DNA of 41,669 nt, taken from positions 1 through 41,669 of the forward strand of contig NZ_NFKJ01000019.1 of assembly GCF_002160325.1 (NCBI RefSeq), in the 5' to 3' direction. This DNA comes from Lachnoclostridium sp. An181. Its GTDB lineage: Bacteria; Bacillota; Clostridia; Lachnospirales; Lachnospiraceae. Made by a program: the position numbers and the translations under genes. This document shows positions 29,121 to 37,413 of this stretch, in pieces (positions within the stretch are counted from its first letter, which is position 1; the number at the start of each line of letters is the position of its first letter). The notes under the pieces are model-generated. The model was not told the origin of the DNA, ran no database searches, and worked only from the letters and a program-made list of their open reading frames with translations.

Positions 29121-29684
29121 GTGAGGAGTAAAAAAGAAACATTATTAAAAATATTTATTTCAACCTTATATCTAAGTGCTTTCACATTTGGCGGAGGATA
29201 TGTCATTGTAACACTGATGAAGAAAAAATTTGTGGATGAATACCATTGGATCGAGGAAGATGAAATGCTGGATCTGATCGCGATCGCCCAGTCTTCACCA
29301 GGTGCGATCGCTGTCAATGGAGCTATTGTTGTCGGGTATAAACTTGCCGGTATGACAGGGGCCCTGACTGCCATCATAGCGACCATCATCCCCCCGTTTT
29401 TGATCATTTCCATTATTTCGGTTTGCTACAACGCATTCCGCAATAATTTCATCATCAGTCAGCTGCTGGAAGGAATGCAGGCTGGGGTAGGAGCTGTTAT
29501 CGCAGCGGTTGTCTATGAAATGGCCGCAGGTATCATTCAGGGAAAACAGTTTTCCTCGATTGTGATCATGCTTGTCTCTTTTGTGGCAACCTGCTTTTTT
29601 GAAATCAATGTGATCTATGTAGTTTTGATCTGTATTGTGATTGGAATCATCAAAACAATTTGGCTAAGGAGGAGAGCTAAATGA
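29121..29684 (+). CDS. CHR (chromate transporter) family protein, first half-size subunit
   Basis: This 187-residue membrane protein with about five or six hydrophobic segments is one half of the CHR fold. Family motifs are FTFGGGYVIVTLM near residue 20 and IAQSSPGAIAVNGAIVVGYKLAG. The start is GTG with AAAGGAGGAG upstream; no ATG fits. It overlaps the next gene by 4 nt (ATGA), so the two are made together, as usual for short-chain CHR pairs. Homologues export chromate, but in gut anaerobes the natural substrate is unproven. Confidence 0.88.
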   Translation: MRSKKETLLKIFISTLYLSAFTFGGGYVIVTLMKKKFVDEYHWIEEDEMLDLIAIAQSSPGAIAVNGAIVVGYKLAGMTGALTAIIATIIPPFLIISIISVCYNAFRNNFIISQLLEGMQAGVGAVIAAVVYEMAAGIIQGKQFSSIVIMLVSFVATCFFEINVIYVVLICIVIGIIKTIWLRRRAK

Positions 29685-30244
29685 TTTATTTACAATTGTT
29701 TTTTAGTTTCCTGCAAATCGGATTATTTAGCTTTGGAGGAGGATATGCGGCTATGCCGTTGATACAAGGTCAGATTGTAACTGCACATAAGTGGCTGAGT
29801 ATGGCAGAGTTTACTGATTTGATCACGATTTCTCAAATGACTCCCGGACCTATTGCAGTCAATTCTGCTACTTTTGTCGGAATCAAAATAGCAGGCATTC
29901 CAGGAGCGATTATCGCCACAGCCGGATGCATTTTGCCGTCCTGTCTTATTGTTACTTTGATTGCAAAGTTTTATTTAAAGTATCGGAATATGGATGTGCT
30001 GCAGGGAGTGCTGGCTACCCTTAGGCCCGCAGTTGTGGCAATGATCGCATCTGCAGGAATTTCCATCCTTGTCACTGCTTTTTGGGGGAATGATGCAGTA
30101 ATTACATTTATCGGCACAAACTGGATCATGGTTGCGATCTTTATTGTTTGTTTTATACTGCTTCAAAAAGGGAAATTAAATCCCATCGTTGTCATGCTGC
30201 TGGCAGGAGTCATGAAATTGGCAGCTGCCATGATAGGGGCATAA
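29681..30244 (+). CDS. CHR (chromate transporter) family protein, second half-size subunit
   Basis: This is the second 187-residue half of the pair. It carries FSFGGGYAAMPLIQGQIV and ISQMTPGPIAVNSATFVGIKIAG, the canonical CHR motifs, and TM segments through to the C-terminus. Its ATG overlaps the stop of the first subunit. The equal size suggests duplication of one half. Two-gene CHR systems are thought to act as a heterodimer with inverted topology. Confidence 0.88.
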   Translation: MIYLQLFFSFLQIGLFSFGGGYAAMPLIQGQIVTAHKWLSMAEFTDLITISQMTPGPIAVNSATFVGIKIAGIPGAIIATAGCILPSCLIVTLIAKFYLKYRNMDVLQGVLATLRPAVVAMIASAGISILVTAFWGNDAVITFIGTNWIMVAIFIVCFILLQKGKLNPIVVMLLAGVMKLAAAMIGA

Positions 30245-30281
30245 AATGCGGATGAGCGCACAAAGAAACAGGACAAATGAT

Positions 30282-30310
30282 TTGACACTGCAAATTAAAC
30301 GTACTATCAT
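30282..30310 (+). promoter_or_regulatory. Predicted nagA promoter
   Basis: A perfect -35 TTGACA (30282-30287), a 17-nt spacer and a -10 TATCAT (30305-30310) give a leader of about 90 nt before nagA. Confidence 0.6.
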
Positions 30311-30406
30311 GAGAAATATAGAAATGCGCAGGAAAGGAGTGTCAAAGGGGAGACGTGAATTTGAAAAAAGATTTGTGAAACCTTACAGCATCCCCATATA
30401 AAAATT

Positions 30407-31540
30407 ATGAAATTATTAAAAGACAAAACCATTTACACAGGAAAAGGAAAAATTGAACATGGATACATCCGTTATGACAAAAGGATCGCGGAAGTAGATG
30501 AGATGAGAAACTTTGTGCCAAGAGAAGATGATGAAGAGGTAGAGACAGAAGGATGCTGTGTTGTACCAGGATTTATCGATGTACACAGTCACGGAGGATA
30601 TGGATTTGACAGTATGGATGCGTCACCGGAAGAGATCGACTGGATGGTAAGACAGATGACGGCAAAAGAAGGTATCACTTCCTATTTTTGTACAACCATG
30701 ACACAGACTTACGAAAATATTGAGCAGGCGATGAAAAATATCAAAGCAGCTGCCATGAAGAATCCGGTCATCCAGGGAATTCATGTAGAAGGACCTTTTG
30801 TTTCCGTGCAGTATAAAGGAGCGCAGAATGCATCCTTTATCAAAAAACCAGATGAAAAAGCTTTGGCACATTGGAATGAATTGAGTGGGGGACTGATCAA
30901 AGTTGTGACTTATGCTCCGGAAGAGGCATCCCCGGAATTTGAGGACTGGTGTCTTGCAAACGGGATCGTGCCAAGTGCAGGACATTCCTGTGCAGTTTAC
31001 AATCAGCTGCTGGCAAGCAAAGCAAGCCATGTCACACATTTGTATAATGCGCAGAGAGGGTTGAATCACAGGGAGCCTGGAGTGACAGGATACGGACTTC
31101 TGACAGACGGTGTGAAGGCAGAGATGATCTGCGACGGCATCCACATCAAACCGCAGATGGTTTCTCTTGCCTACAAAGTAAAAGGCAGCGATGGGATTGA
31201 GCTGATCACAGATTCTATGCGTGCGAAAGGGATGCCGGAAGGAAAAAGCGAACTTGGAGGGCAGGTCGTATATGTCAAGGACGGCACTGCAAGATTGGAG
31301 GACGGTACAATCGCAGGAAGTGTGTTGAGTTACATTCATGCATTCCAGAATATCATGAAGTTTACAGGAGCAAATGTGGAAGAGGCAGTGAAAATGAGTT
31401 CCGTCAATCAGGCAGAAGAGTTTGGGCTTACTCAGAAAGGAAAGATCATGGCCGGCAAGGATGCGGACTTCGTTGTTCTGGACAGTGACTATGAATTGAA
31501 AATGACCATCAGCATGGGCGAGATCGCTAAGGCAGAGTAA
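30407..31540 (+). CDS. nagA: N-acetylglucosamine-6-phosphate deacetylase
   Basis: This cytoplasmic enzyme converts GlcNAc-6-phosphate to glucosamine-6-phosphate and acetate, a step in amino-sugar and cell-wall recycling. It has 377 residues and an amidohydrolase fold. The metal ligands are seen in FIDVHSHGGYGFD, VEGPF, SAGHS and THLYNAQRG, and the catalytic Asp in LITDSMRAKGMPEG. The start ATG has no clear ribosome binding site. A 30-codon frame ends 5 nt before it, so coupling is possible. No nagB lies beside it. Confidence 0.94.
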   Translation: MKLLKDKTIYTGKGKIEHGYIRYDKRIAEVDEMRNFVPREDDEEVETEGCCVVPGFIDVHSHGGYGFDSMDASPEEIDWMVRQMTAKEGITSYFCTTMTQTYENIEQAMKNIKAAAMKNPVIQGIHVEGPFVSVQYKGAQNASFIKKPDEKALAHWNELSGGLIKVVTYAPEEASPEFEDWCLANGIVPSAGHSCAVYNQLLASKASHVTHLYNAQRGLNHREPGVTGYGLLTDGVKAEMICDGIHIKPQMVSLAYKVKGSDGIELITDSMRAKGMPEGKSELGGQVVYVKDGTARLEDGTIAGSVLSYIHAFQNIMKFTGANVEEAVKMSSVNQAEEFGLTQKGKIMAGKDADFVVLDSDYELKMTISMGEIAKAE

Positions 31541-31556
31541 AAGTTGTAGCTGATAG

Positions 31557-31593
31557 AAAAGGGGACATTCTCGGAATGAGGTGTCCTCTTTTT
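31557..31593 (+). terminator. Intrinsic terminator after nagA
   Basis: GGGGACA (31561-31567) pairs with TGTCCTC (31582-31588), extended by flanking A/T pairs, and is followed by TTTTT. One G-U pair is present. Confidence 0.75.
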
Positions 31594-31657
31594 CCATGTC
31601 ATAATAAATGGCGTCGATGTGATAGAAAAACATAATAAATATATTAGGATTATAAAT

Positions 31658-31686
31658 TGGACAATTTAAGAACAGAACGATATTAT
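31658..31686 (+). promoter_or_regulatory. Predicted promoter of the peptide ABC operon
   Basis: TGGACA (31658-31663) and TATTAT (31681-31686), each one mismatch from consensus, have a 17-nt spacer and lie 57 nt before the binding-protein start. Confidence 0.5.
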
Positions 31687-31742
31687 GGACTAGGCTGAAA
31701 ATAAGAATACTAAAAGATATGAAAATATGAAGGAGGAATAAA

Positions 31743-33308
31743 ATGAAAAGAAAGTCATGTTCACGTATTGTGGCGTTGCTGATGTGTATGGTACTGCTGT
31801 TGGCAGGCTGCAGCGGTGGCTCTGGGAAGGAGACAAAAGGTGAGGAAACAAAGAAAAAAGAAAGTATGCATATAGCAATCTCTGCAAATCCGCCATCCCT
31901 GGATCCTCAGTCTGTGAATTCCAACATTGTGGGTGAGATTGGAGTCCATGTATATGAACCATTGTTTGCAATGAATAAAAACTATGAGCCAACACCGGTT
32001 CTTGCAGAGTCCTATAACATGAGTGAGGATGGGAAGGAGTATACGATTAAACTCCGTCAAGGTGTAAAATTCCACAATGGGAAAGAGATGACGGCAGATG
32101 ATGTAGTAGCTTCCATGAATCGCTGGATAGAAGTTTCTGCAAAAGCAAACACGTTGATCGGTGGTTCCAGTTTTGAAAAAGTGGATGATCATACCGTAAA
32201 GTTGACGGTAAATCAGCCGGCATCTGATATCATTATGATATTGGCAGGACCGATTCAGTTTGCTGCCATCTATCCAAAAGAAGTCGTGGATACAGCGACA
32301 GCAGAAGGAATCAAAGAGTATATTGGCACAGGTCCTTATAAAGTTTCTGAGTGGAAACAAGATCAGTATGTAAAACTGGAAAGCTATGATGAATACCAAC
32401 CTTCCGAGGGGGAGGCAAGCGGCCTTGCCGGGGAAAAGAAAGCGGTCACAAAAGAGCTTTATTTTGATGTTGTAACTGATGCGGCTACCCGTATCGCAGG
32501 TGTACAAAGCGGTCAATATGATATTGCAGAAGAGATTCCGCTGGATAACTATGAGGAGCTGGCAAAAGATCCTGCGTTAACGTTAAATGTGGACCGCGGA
32601 GGAACGCTCAATCTTTTCCTGGATACAACAGAAGGGATTATGGCGAACGAGAAAATCCGACAGGCGGCTCTGGCAGCCCTGAACTGCGATGATATTTTGC
32701 TGGCGAGTTATGGAAATCCAGAGCTTTATGAATTGAATGCCAGCTGGATGGATCCGACGGATGCGCAGTGGGGAACAGACGCAGGAAAAGAGTACTACAA
32801 TCAAAAAGACACAGAAAAGGCAAAGAGTCTTCTCAAAGAGGCGGGATACAACAACGAAAAAATCGTGCTTGTAACAACGCCGGACTATGCGGAAATGTAC
32901 AATGCGACACTTGTTGTGCAGGAACAGTTAAAGAAGGCTGGTTTTAATGCGGAGGTGGAAAGTTATGACTTCAGTACCTTTATGGAACACCGTGCAGACC
33001 CAAAGCAGTTTGATATGTTTATCACAAGCAACACCTACAACATGCTTCCGATTCAGTTGTCAGTGCTGGATAGCGGATGGGCAGGCTTAAATAGTCCAGA
33101 AGTAGCAGAAGGCATTGCTGCGATACGTGCAGCAGCGACAGAAGAAGAGGCAGCAAATGAATGGGCAAAGCTGCAGACATTTTTGTATGAAAACGGTGCA
33201 GCTACTGTGCTCGGACACTATACTGGTGTGAGCGCCATGAATAAAAACGTAGAAGGAACAGATTATCTGCGTTTTCAGATTTACTGGGGTGCAAGTGCCG
33301 CAGAATAA
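31743..33308 (+). CDS. Peptide ABC transporter substrate-binding lipoprotein
   Basis: This extracellular solute-binding protein of family 5 (SBP_bac_5) has 521 residues. It has a lipoprotein signal with lipobox LLAGC (Cys23) and a Gly/Ser/Lys linker, then the binding fold: LDPQSVNSNIVGEIGVHVYEPL, YTIKLRQGVKFHNGKEMTADDVVASMNRW, YIGTGPYKVSEWK. It captures oligopeptides or dipeptides and hands them to the two permeases encoded next. A terminator-like hairpin follows, so it is probably made in excess. Other family 5 ligands (nickel, glutathione, sugars) cannot be excluded. Confidence 0.92.
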   Translation: MKRKSCSRIVALLMCMVLLLAGCSGGSGKETKGEETKKKESMHIAISANPPSLDPQSVNSNIVGEIGVHVYEPLFAMNKNYEPTPVLAESYNMSEDGKEYTIKLRQGVKFHNGKEMTADDVVASMNRWIEVSAKANTLIGGSSFEKVDDHTVKLTVNQPASDIIMILAGPIQFAAIYPKEVVDTATAEGIKEYIGTGPYKVSEWKQDQYVKLESYDEYQPSEGEASGLAGEKKAVTKELYFDVVTDAATRIAGVQSGQYDIAEEIPLDNYEELAKDPALTLNVDRGGTLNLFLDTTEGIMANEKIRQAALAALNCDDILLASYGNPELYELNASWMDPTDAQWGTDAGKEYYNQKDTEKAKSLLKEAGYNNEKIVLVTTPDYAEMYNATLVVQEQLKKAGFNAEVESYDFSTFMEHRADPKQFDMFITSNTYNMLPIQLSVLDSGWAGLNSPEVAEGIAAIRAAATEEEAANEWAKLQTFLYENGAATVLGHYTGVSAMNKNVEGTDYLRFQIYWGASAAE

Positions 33309-33326
33309 TAATGAATTACCGGGGAA

Positions 33327-33358
33327 ACGGCGGATGCAAGTGCATTCCGCCGTTTTTT
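33327..33358 (+). terminator. Terminator-like hairpin between binding protein and permease genes
   Basis: ACGGCGGA (33327-33334) pairs with TCCGCCGT (33346-33353), with an inner TGCA repeat, then a six-T run (33353-33358). It lies inside the ABC operon only 18 nt after the first gene, a position typical of partial termination. Confidence 0.75.
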
Positions 33359-33375
33359 CAGAAAGGAGTACATGA

Positions 33376-34326
33376 ATGTTAACCTATATTGCGAAACGTA
33401 TTTTATCTTTGATTCCGGTTCTTCTTGTTGTATCCTTTGTTGTGTTTCTTGTCGTCTACCTGATTCCAGGGGGCCCGGCGAGTGCACTGCTTGGACTTGA
33501 GGCCACGCCGGAGCAGATTCATAAATTGAATACAGAGCTTGGATTTGAAAGACCTTTTTTCACACAGTATGCGGACTGGTTTATAAATGTTCTGCATGGA
33601 GAGTGGGGACAATCCTATTTTCTGCGCCAGTCTGTGTTGCAGGCAATAGCGGAATATTTTCCTCCGACAATAAGCCTGGCTGTTTTGGCACAGATTTTCG
33701 CACTTGTATTTTCCGTACCTCTTGGTATTTTGGCGGCTTACAGAAGAGGCAGTGTGCTGGATGTGACAGCGGTATCCGCATCTTTGGCAGGGGCAGCGCT
33801 GCCGGGATTCCTGCTCAGTATGTTTTTGATGTTGTTTTTCAGTGTATATCACCATTGGTTTCCAGTGGCAGGATATGTGGGCTTGGAAGAAGGTCTTTTG
33901 GAGCATTTAAGGTATCTTTTTGTGCCGGCATTATCTCTTGGGATCGTGCAGGCAGCTTATCTTACAAGAATGATCCGTTCCTCTCTTCTGGAAACACTCT
34001 ATAAAAATTTTATACAAACCGCAAGGGCAAAAGGATTAAAAGAGAGCAAGGTGGTTTTGAAGTATGGATTAAAAAATGGGGCGCCTGTTATCCTGACAGC
34101 AGTCGGACAATCTTTTGGAAGTCTGATAGCAGGGACGATTGTGACGGAGACTTTATTTAATATTCCAGGGCTTGGTATGCTGACACTGACTGCTATCAAC
34201 CGAAGAGATGTATTTGTGATTCAGGGCGTAGTGCTCTTTGTCACACTGGTGTATGTTTGTGTCAATCTTGTGGTGGACATTTTGTACGGCTTTGTAGACC
34301 CAAGACTTCAGCCGGGACGGAAGTAG
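33376..34326 (+). CDS. Peptide ABC transporter permease (DppB/OppB type)
   Basis: This inner-membrane permease has 316 residues with a first TM at about 9-30 (ILSLIPVLLVVSFVVFLVVYLIPG), a long loop, then five more TMs. The coupling helix reads FIQTARAKGLKESKVVLKYGLKNGAPVILTAVG, the EAA-like motif that docks the ATPase. GAAAGGAG precedes the ATG. It pairs with the next permease to form the membrane channel. Confidence 0.94.
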   Translation: MLTYIAKRILSLIPVLLVVSFVVFLVVYLIPGGPASALLGLEATPEQIHKLNTELGFERPFFTQYADWFINVLHGEWGQSYFLRQSVLQAIAEYFPPTISLAVLAQIFALVFSVPLGILAAYRRGSVLDVTAVSASLAGAALPGFLLSMFLMLFFSVYHHWFPVAGYVGLEEGLLEHLRYLFVPALSLGIVQAAYLTRMIRSSLLETLYKNFIQTARAKGLKESKVVLKYGLKNGAPVILTAVGQSFGSLIAGTIVTETLFNIPGLGMLTLTAINRRDVFVIQGVVLFVTLVYVCVNLVVDILYGFVDPRLQPGRK

Positions 34327-34337
34327 GAGGAAGAATA

Positions 34338-35234
34338 ATGCAGTTAACAAGAAAACATACTTCTGCGGTCAGTGCAGTCATTTTAAAAGAGCAGCGGGAG
34401 TTTAGAAAAGAGAGGCTGTTTGCAAGCCCTGCGATCATTATTGGCGCTGCCGGATTTTTGATAATTTTAATACTGGCCATTGTTGTGCCTGCATGCAGCA
34501 GTATAGATCCAAATGCCATGGAGGTGTCAAAAAGACTTCTTGCTCCAAGTGGAGATCATTTGTTTGGAACAGATGAGTTTGGGAGAGATCTGTTTATACG
34601 GGTTATGTACGGTGCCAGAGTCTCTTTATGGGTTGGTGGATGTGTGGCCGCTTTTTCTAGTATTTTGGGAATTGTGATTGGAATTTATGCAAGTTATTTT
34701 AAAGTGCTGGATCAGATTTTGATGCGCATTTGTGACGGGCTGATAGCCATACCAGGAATCCTTCTTGCGATTGCGCTGATAGCAGCCCTTGGAACTTCCA
34801 GCTGGAATGTGGTTGTTGCATTGACACTTGTGTATACGCCAAGTGTAGCAAGGACGATCAGGGCAAGTGCCATGGTGATTCGAAAACAGCCTTATGTAGA
34901 GGCAGCGAAAGTGCAGGGATTTAGTAACTTTCGTATTTTATGGAAACTGATATTGCCGGGCGTGATTTCTCCACTCACAGTGCAGGCATCTTTTATTTTT
35001 GCACAGGCCATTATTTCTGAGGCTTCTTTAAGTTTTCTGGGAGCTGGAATTCCGGCTCCGGCGGCTAGCTGGGGAAATATGCTGGAGGCGAGTAAACTGG
35101 TCTTTTCCAGAGCGCCATGGACAATGATTTTTCCGGGAGCTGCGGTTATTCTCTGTGTGCTCAGTCTCAACCTTTTTGGGGATGGACTTAGAGATTTTAT
35201 GGACCCAAAGGTGAAAGGAGGACGAAGGAAATGA
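34338..35234 (+). CDS. Peptide ABC transporter permease (DppC/OppC type)
   Basis: The protein has 298 residues with an N-terminal cytoplasmic stretch, a TM at about 34-56, a periplasm-side loop (SIDPNAMEVSKRLLAPSGDHLFGTDEFGRD, typical of OppC) and five TMs. The EAA motif is PYVEAAKVQGFSNFRILWKLILPGVISPL. The frame stays open upstream to 34257 inside the previous gene, but the ATG at 34338 has AGGAGG and gives the family start. It overlaps the next gene by 4 nt. Confidence 0.94.
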   Translation: MQLTRKHTSAVSAVILKEQREFRKERLFASPAIIIGAAGFLIILILAIVVPACSSIDPNAMEVSKRLLAPSGDHLFGTDEFGRDLFIRVMYGARVSLWVGGCVAAFSSILGIVIGIYASYFKVLDQILMRICDGLIAIPGILLAIALIAALGTSSWNVVVALTLVYTPSVARTIRASAMVIRKQPYVEAAKVQGFSNFRILWKLILPGVISPLTVQASFIFAQAIISEASLSFLGAGIPAPAASWGNMLEASKLVFSRAPWTMIFPGAAVILCVLSLNLFGDGLRDFMDPKVKGGRRK

Positions 35235-36262
35235 TGGAAGAATCAATACTGGAAATCAAGGATTTGAGCGTGTTGTTTAAAACACGAAAAAAATGGATTC
35301 CAGCTGTGGATCATGTAAATCTTAAGATATACCCGGGGGAAATTGTAGGCATTGTAGGAGAATCAGGATCTGGGAAAAGTGTAATGTCTCAGAGTATTTT
35401 AAGATTGAGAGAGCACGACAGCCAGGTGCGCTATGAAGGACAAATTTTATTTGAAAAGGAAAATTTATTGTCAATGCCTTTAAAGGACATGAGAAAGATT
35501 CGTGGAAATAAAATTTCGACTATTTTTCAGGATCCTTTGAACTCTTTAAGTCCTGTGCATACAGTTGAAACACAGATGTGCGAAGTATTAAAGCTTCACC
35601 GGAATATGTCGAAACAGCAGGCAAGAGAGGAGAGTATCCGTATACTTGGCCTTACAGGAATTCCTGATCCAAAAGGATGTATGGTTTCGTATCCATTTGA
35701 GCTTTCTGGGGGAATGCAGCAGAGAGTGATGATCGCAATGGCTCTTTTATGTGAGCCCAAAATACTAATTGCCGATGAACCGACAACTGCGCTGGATGTG
35801 ACGATTCAGGAGCAGATTTTATACCTGATACGTGAATGGAACAAAAGATTAAATATGTCTGTGTTGTTTATCACTCATGATATGGGAGTGGTCTCCAATC
35901 TTTGCCACAGCGTGAAAGTGATGTATCTTGGACAGATTGTGGAGGAGGCAAAGACAGAAGAAATCTTTGCCAACCCTTTACATCCTTACACAAGGGGACT
36001 TTTAAATTGCATTCCGCATCTGCGTGTTTCAAGGGAGAAACTTCTGCCCACGATCGAGGGAACGGTTCCGTCTCTTTCTGATATTCCTGCCGGGTGCCAT
36101 TTCTGTACGAGATGTAAACAGGCGGATGAAAGATGCAAAACCATGTCACCGCCTGAGGTGGAAGCAGAATCAGGACATAGGGTGAAATGCTGGAAATATG
36201 CAGACTGCCAAAACCAGAAAGGAAAGATGAATGATGAGTACGCATTTGATCGAAGTAAATAA
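35231..36262 (+). CDS. Peptide ABC transporter ATP-binding protein (DppD/OppD type)
   Basis: This cytoplasmic ATPase has 343 residues. Walker A is GESGSGKS, the ABC signature LSGGMQQRVMIAMAL, Walker B ILIADEPT. The C-terminal oligopeptide-transporter extension HPYTRGLLNCIPHLR is followed by a Cys-rich tail (CHFCTRCKQADERC), matching the iron-sulfur-like motif described in some Dpp/Opp ATPases. It starts within the stop of the permease gene (ATGA) and overlaps the next ATPase gene by 32 bp. Confidence 0.94.
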   Translation: MMEESILEIKDLSVLFKTRKKWIPAVDHVNLKIYPGEIVGIVGESGSGKSVMSQSILRLREHDSQVRYEGQILFEKENLLSMPLKDMRKIRGNKISTIFQDPLNSLSPVHTVETQMCEVLKLHRNMSKQQAREESIRILGLTGIPDPKGCMVSYPFELSGGMQQRVMIAMALLCEPKILIADEPTTALDVTIQEQILYLIREWNKRLNMSVLFITHDMGVVSNLCHSVKVMYLGQIVEEAKTEEIFANPLHPYTRGLLNCIPHLRVSREKLLPTIEGTVPSLSDIPAGCHFCTRCKQADERCKTMSPPEVEAESGHRVKCWKYADCQNQKGKMNDEYAFDRSK

Positions 36263-37181
36263 TTTAAGAAAAATTTATTCTGTGCGCAAAAAAGAATATT
36301 TGTATGCTGTTAATAATCTTTCTTTTTATATCGAAGAGGGGGAGACCTACGGACTTGTCGGGGAATCAGGATGCGGCAAAACTACGACCGGCCGGGTGAT
36401 GTTGGGGCTTGAGAAGGCAGACGGCGGTTCTGTTTCCTACAGGGGAAAAAATTTATGCTTATTGAAAGAAAAAGAATTCCGTCCTTTCAGGAAAGAATTG
36501 CAGATGGTGTTTCAAAATTCATTATCTGCATTAAATCCAAGAAAGCGTATCGGAGATATCCTGGAAGAGATTCTTCTCGTGCATGGAATAAAGAACAGTG
36601 CAAAGCGAAGGGAAACGGTTATGGACATGCTGACAAGAGTGGGGCTTTTGGAAGAACATTATTTTCGGTTTCCACATGAACTATCAGGAGGACAGGTGCA
36701 AAGACTGGGGATTGCAGGAGCTCTTATTGTAAAGCCAAAGCTGATTGTCTGTGATGAGCCGGTGTCTGCGCTGGACGTATCCATCCAGGCGCAGATATTA
36801 AATATGCTGGTAAAGCTGAAAAAAGAGATGCATCTTAGTTTGCTTTTTATTTCTCATGACATTGGTGTTGTCCGGTTTATTTCCGATAGAATAGGAGTGA
36901 TGTATCTTGGAACACTCGTGGAGGAGGCCAAGACAGAAAACCTATTTGAAAATCCGCTGCATCCGTATACAAAAGCATTGTTTGCGTCCGTGCCGGATCC
37001 TTATATGAAAAAGAAAGATTTTGAAAAGCTTGTTGGGGAGCAGCAAAAGCGAAACGAGATGTTTTTGGGATGTGCATTTTGTAAAAGATGTCCAAATGCG
37101 GATGAAAAATGCAGAAAGGAAGTACCGGAGCTTAGAGAGGTGGAAAGTGGGCATAAAGTTGCATGTCACTATGCTAAATAA
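36231..37181 (+). CDS. Peptide ABC transporter ATP-binding protein (DppF/OppF type)
   Basis: This is the second ATPase, 316 residues. Walker A is GESGCGKTTTGRV, the signature LSGGQVQRLGIAGAL, Walker B LIVCDEPVSALDVS, with the C-terminal HPYTKALFASVPDP and a Cys-rich tail (CAFCKRCPNADEKC). It begins inside the previous gene at one of two adjacent ATGs; the first is used. Separate D- and F-type ATPases are usual for this importer class. No clear terminator follows; TAATAATA and TATTATTA form an 18-bp palindrome over the stop codon (37179-37196). Confidence 0.94.
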   Translation: MMSTHLIEVNNLRKIYSVRKKEYLYAVNNLSFYIEEGETYGLVGESGCGKTTTGRVMLGLEKADGGSVSYRGKNLCLLKEKEFRPFRKELQMVFQNSLSALNPRKRIGDILEEILLVHGIKNSAKRRETVMDMLTRVGLLEEHYFRFPHELSGGQVQRLGIAGALIVKPKLIVCDEPVSALDVSIQAQILNMLVKLKKEMHLSLLFISHDIGVVRFISDRIGVMYLGTLVEEAKTENLFENPLHPYTKALFASVPDPYMKKKDFEKLVGEQQKRNEMFLGCAFCKRCPNADEKCRKEVPELREVESGHKVACHYAK

Positions 37182-37299
37182 TAATAACTATTATTAAGAT
37201 TGTATTTGATTAAGTACAAAGAATTTTGGAGGATGCGTTGATTTTACAAGGGAAAAATGATATGCTGAACACATAGTTAGGAACTGCTAATAGTCTGGA

Positions 37300-37319
37300 A
37301 TGTATTTTTCAAAATACAT
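37300..37319. promoter_or_regulatory. Perfect dyad upstream of the pflB promoter
   Basis: ATGTATTTT (37300-37308) and AAAATACAT (37311-37319) form a perfect 9-bp dyad around TC, ending 12 nt before the -35. The place suits an activator or redox regulator. It does not match the Rex, Fnr or CodY consensus I know. A weak transcript terminator is less likely because no U-run follows. Confidence 0.5.
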
Positions 37320-37331
37320 CGTGGACTGTTA

Positions 37332-37360
37332 TTGACTATTATTTAACAAATACATATAAT
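37332..37360 (+). promoter_or_regulatory. pflB promoter
   Basis: A -35 TTGACT (37332-37337), a 17-nt spacer and a perfect -10 TATAAT (37355-37360) lie 53 nt before the pflB start. It is a strong promoter, fitting an abundant fermentation enzyme. Confidence 0.78.
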
Positions 37361-37413
37361 TGAGTCAGCAAAGAAATATATAACAAAAGTAAGGTATTTT
37401 TAAGGAGGACAAA

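Noticed and set aside
37238-37276. 12-codon leader peptide (TTG start after GGAGG) upstream of pflB
   Set aside because: It lies before the predicted pfl promoter, so it would not be on that transcript. It is too short to support alone.
37327-37348. Rex-type operator TGTTA...TAACA over the pfl -35
   Set aside because: The half-sites are 12 nt apart, whereas Rex sites have about 8, and the flanks do not match.
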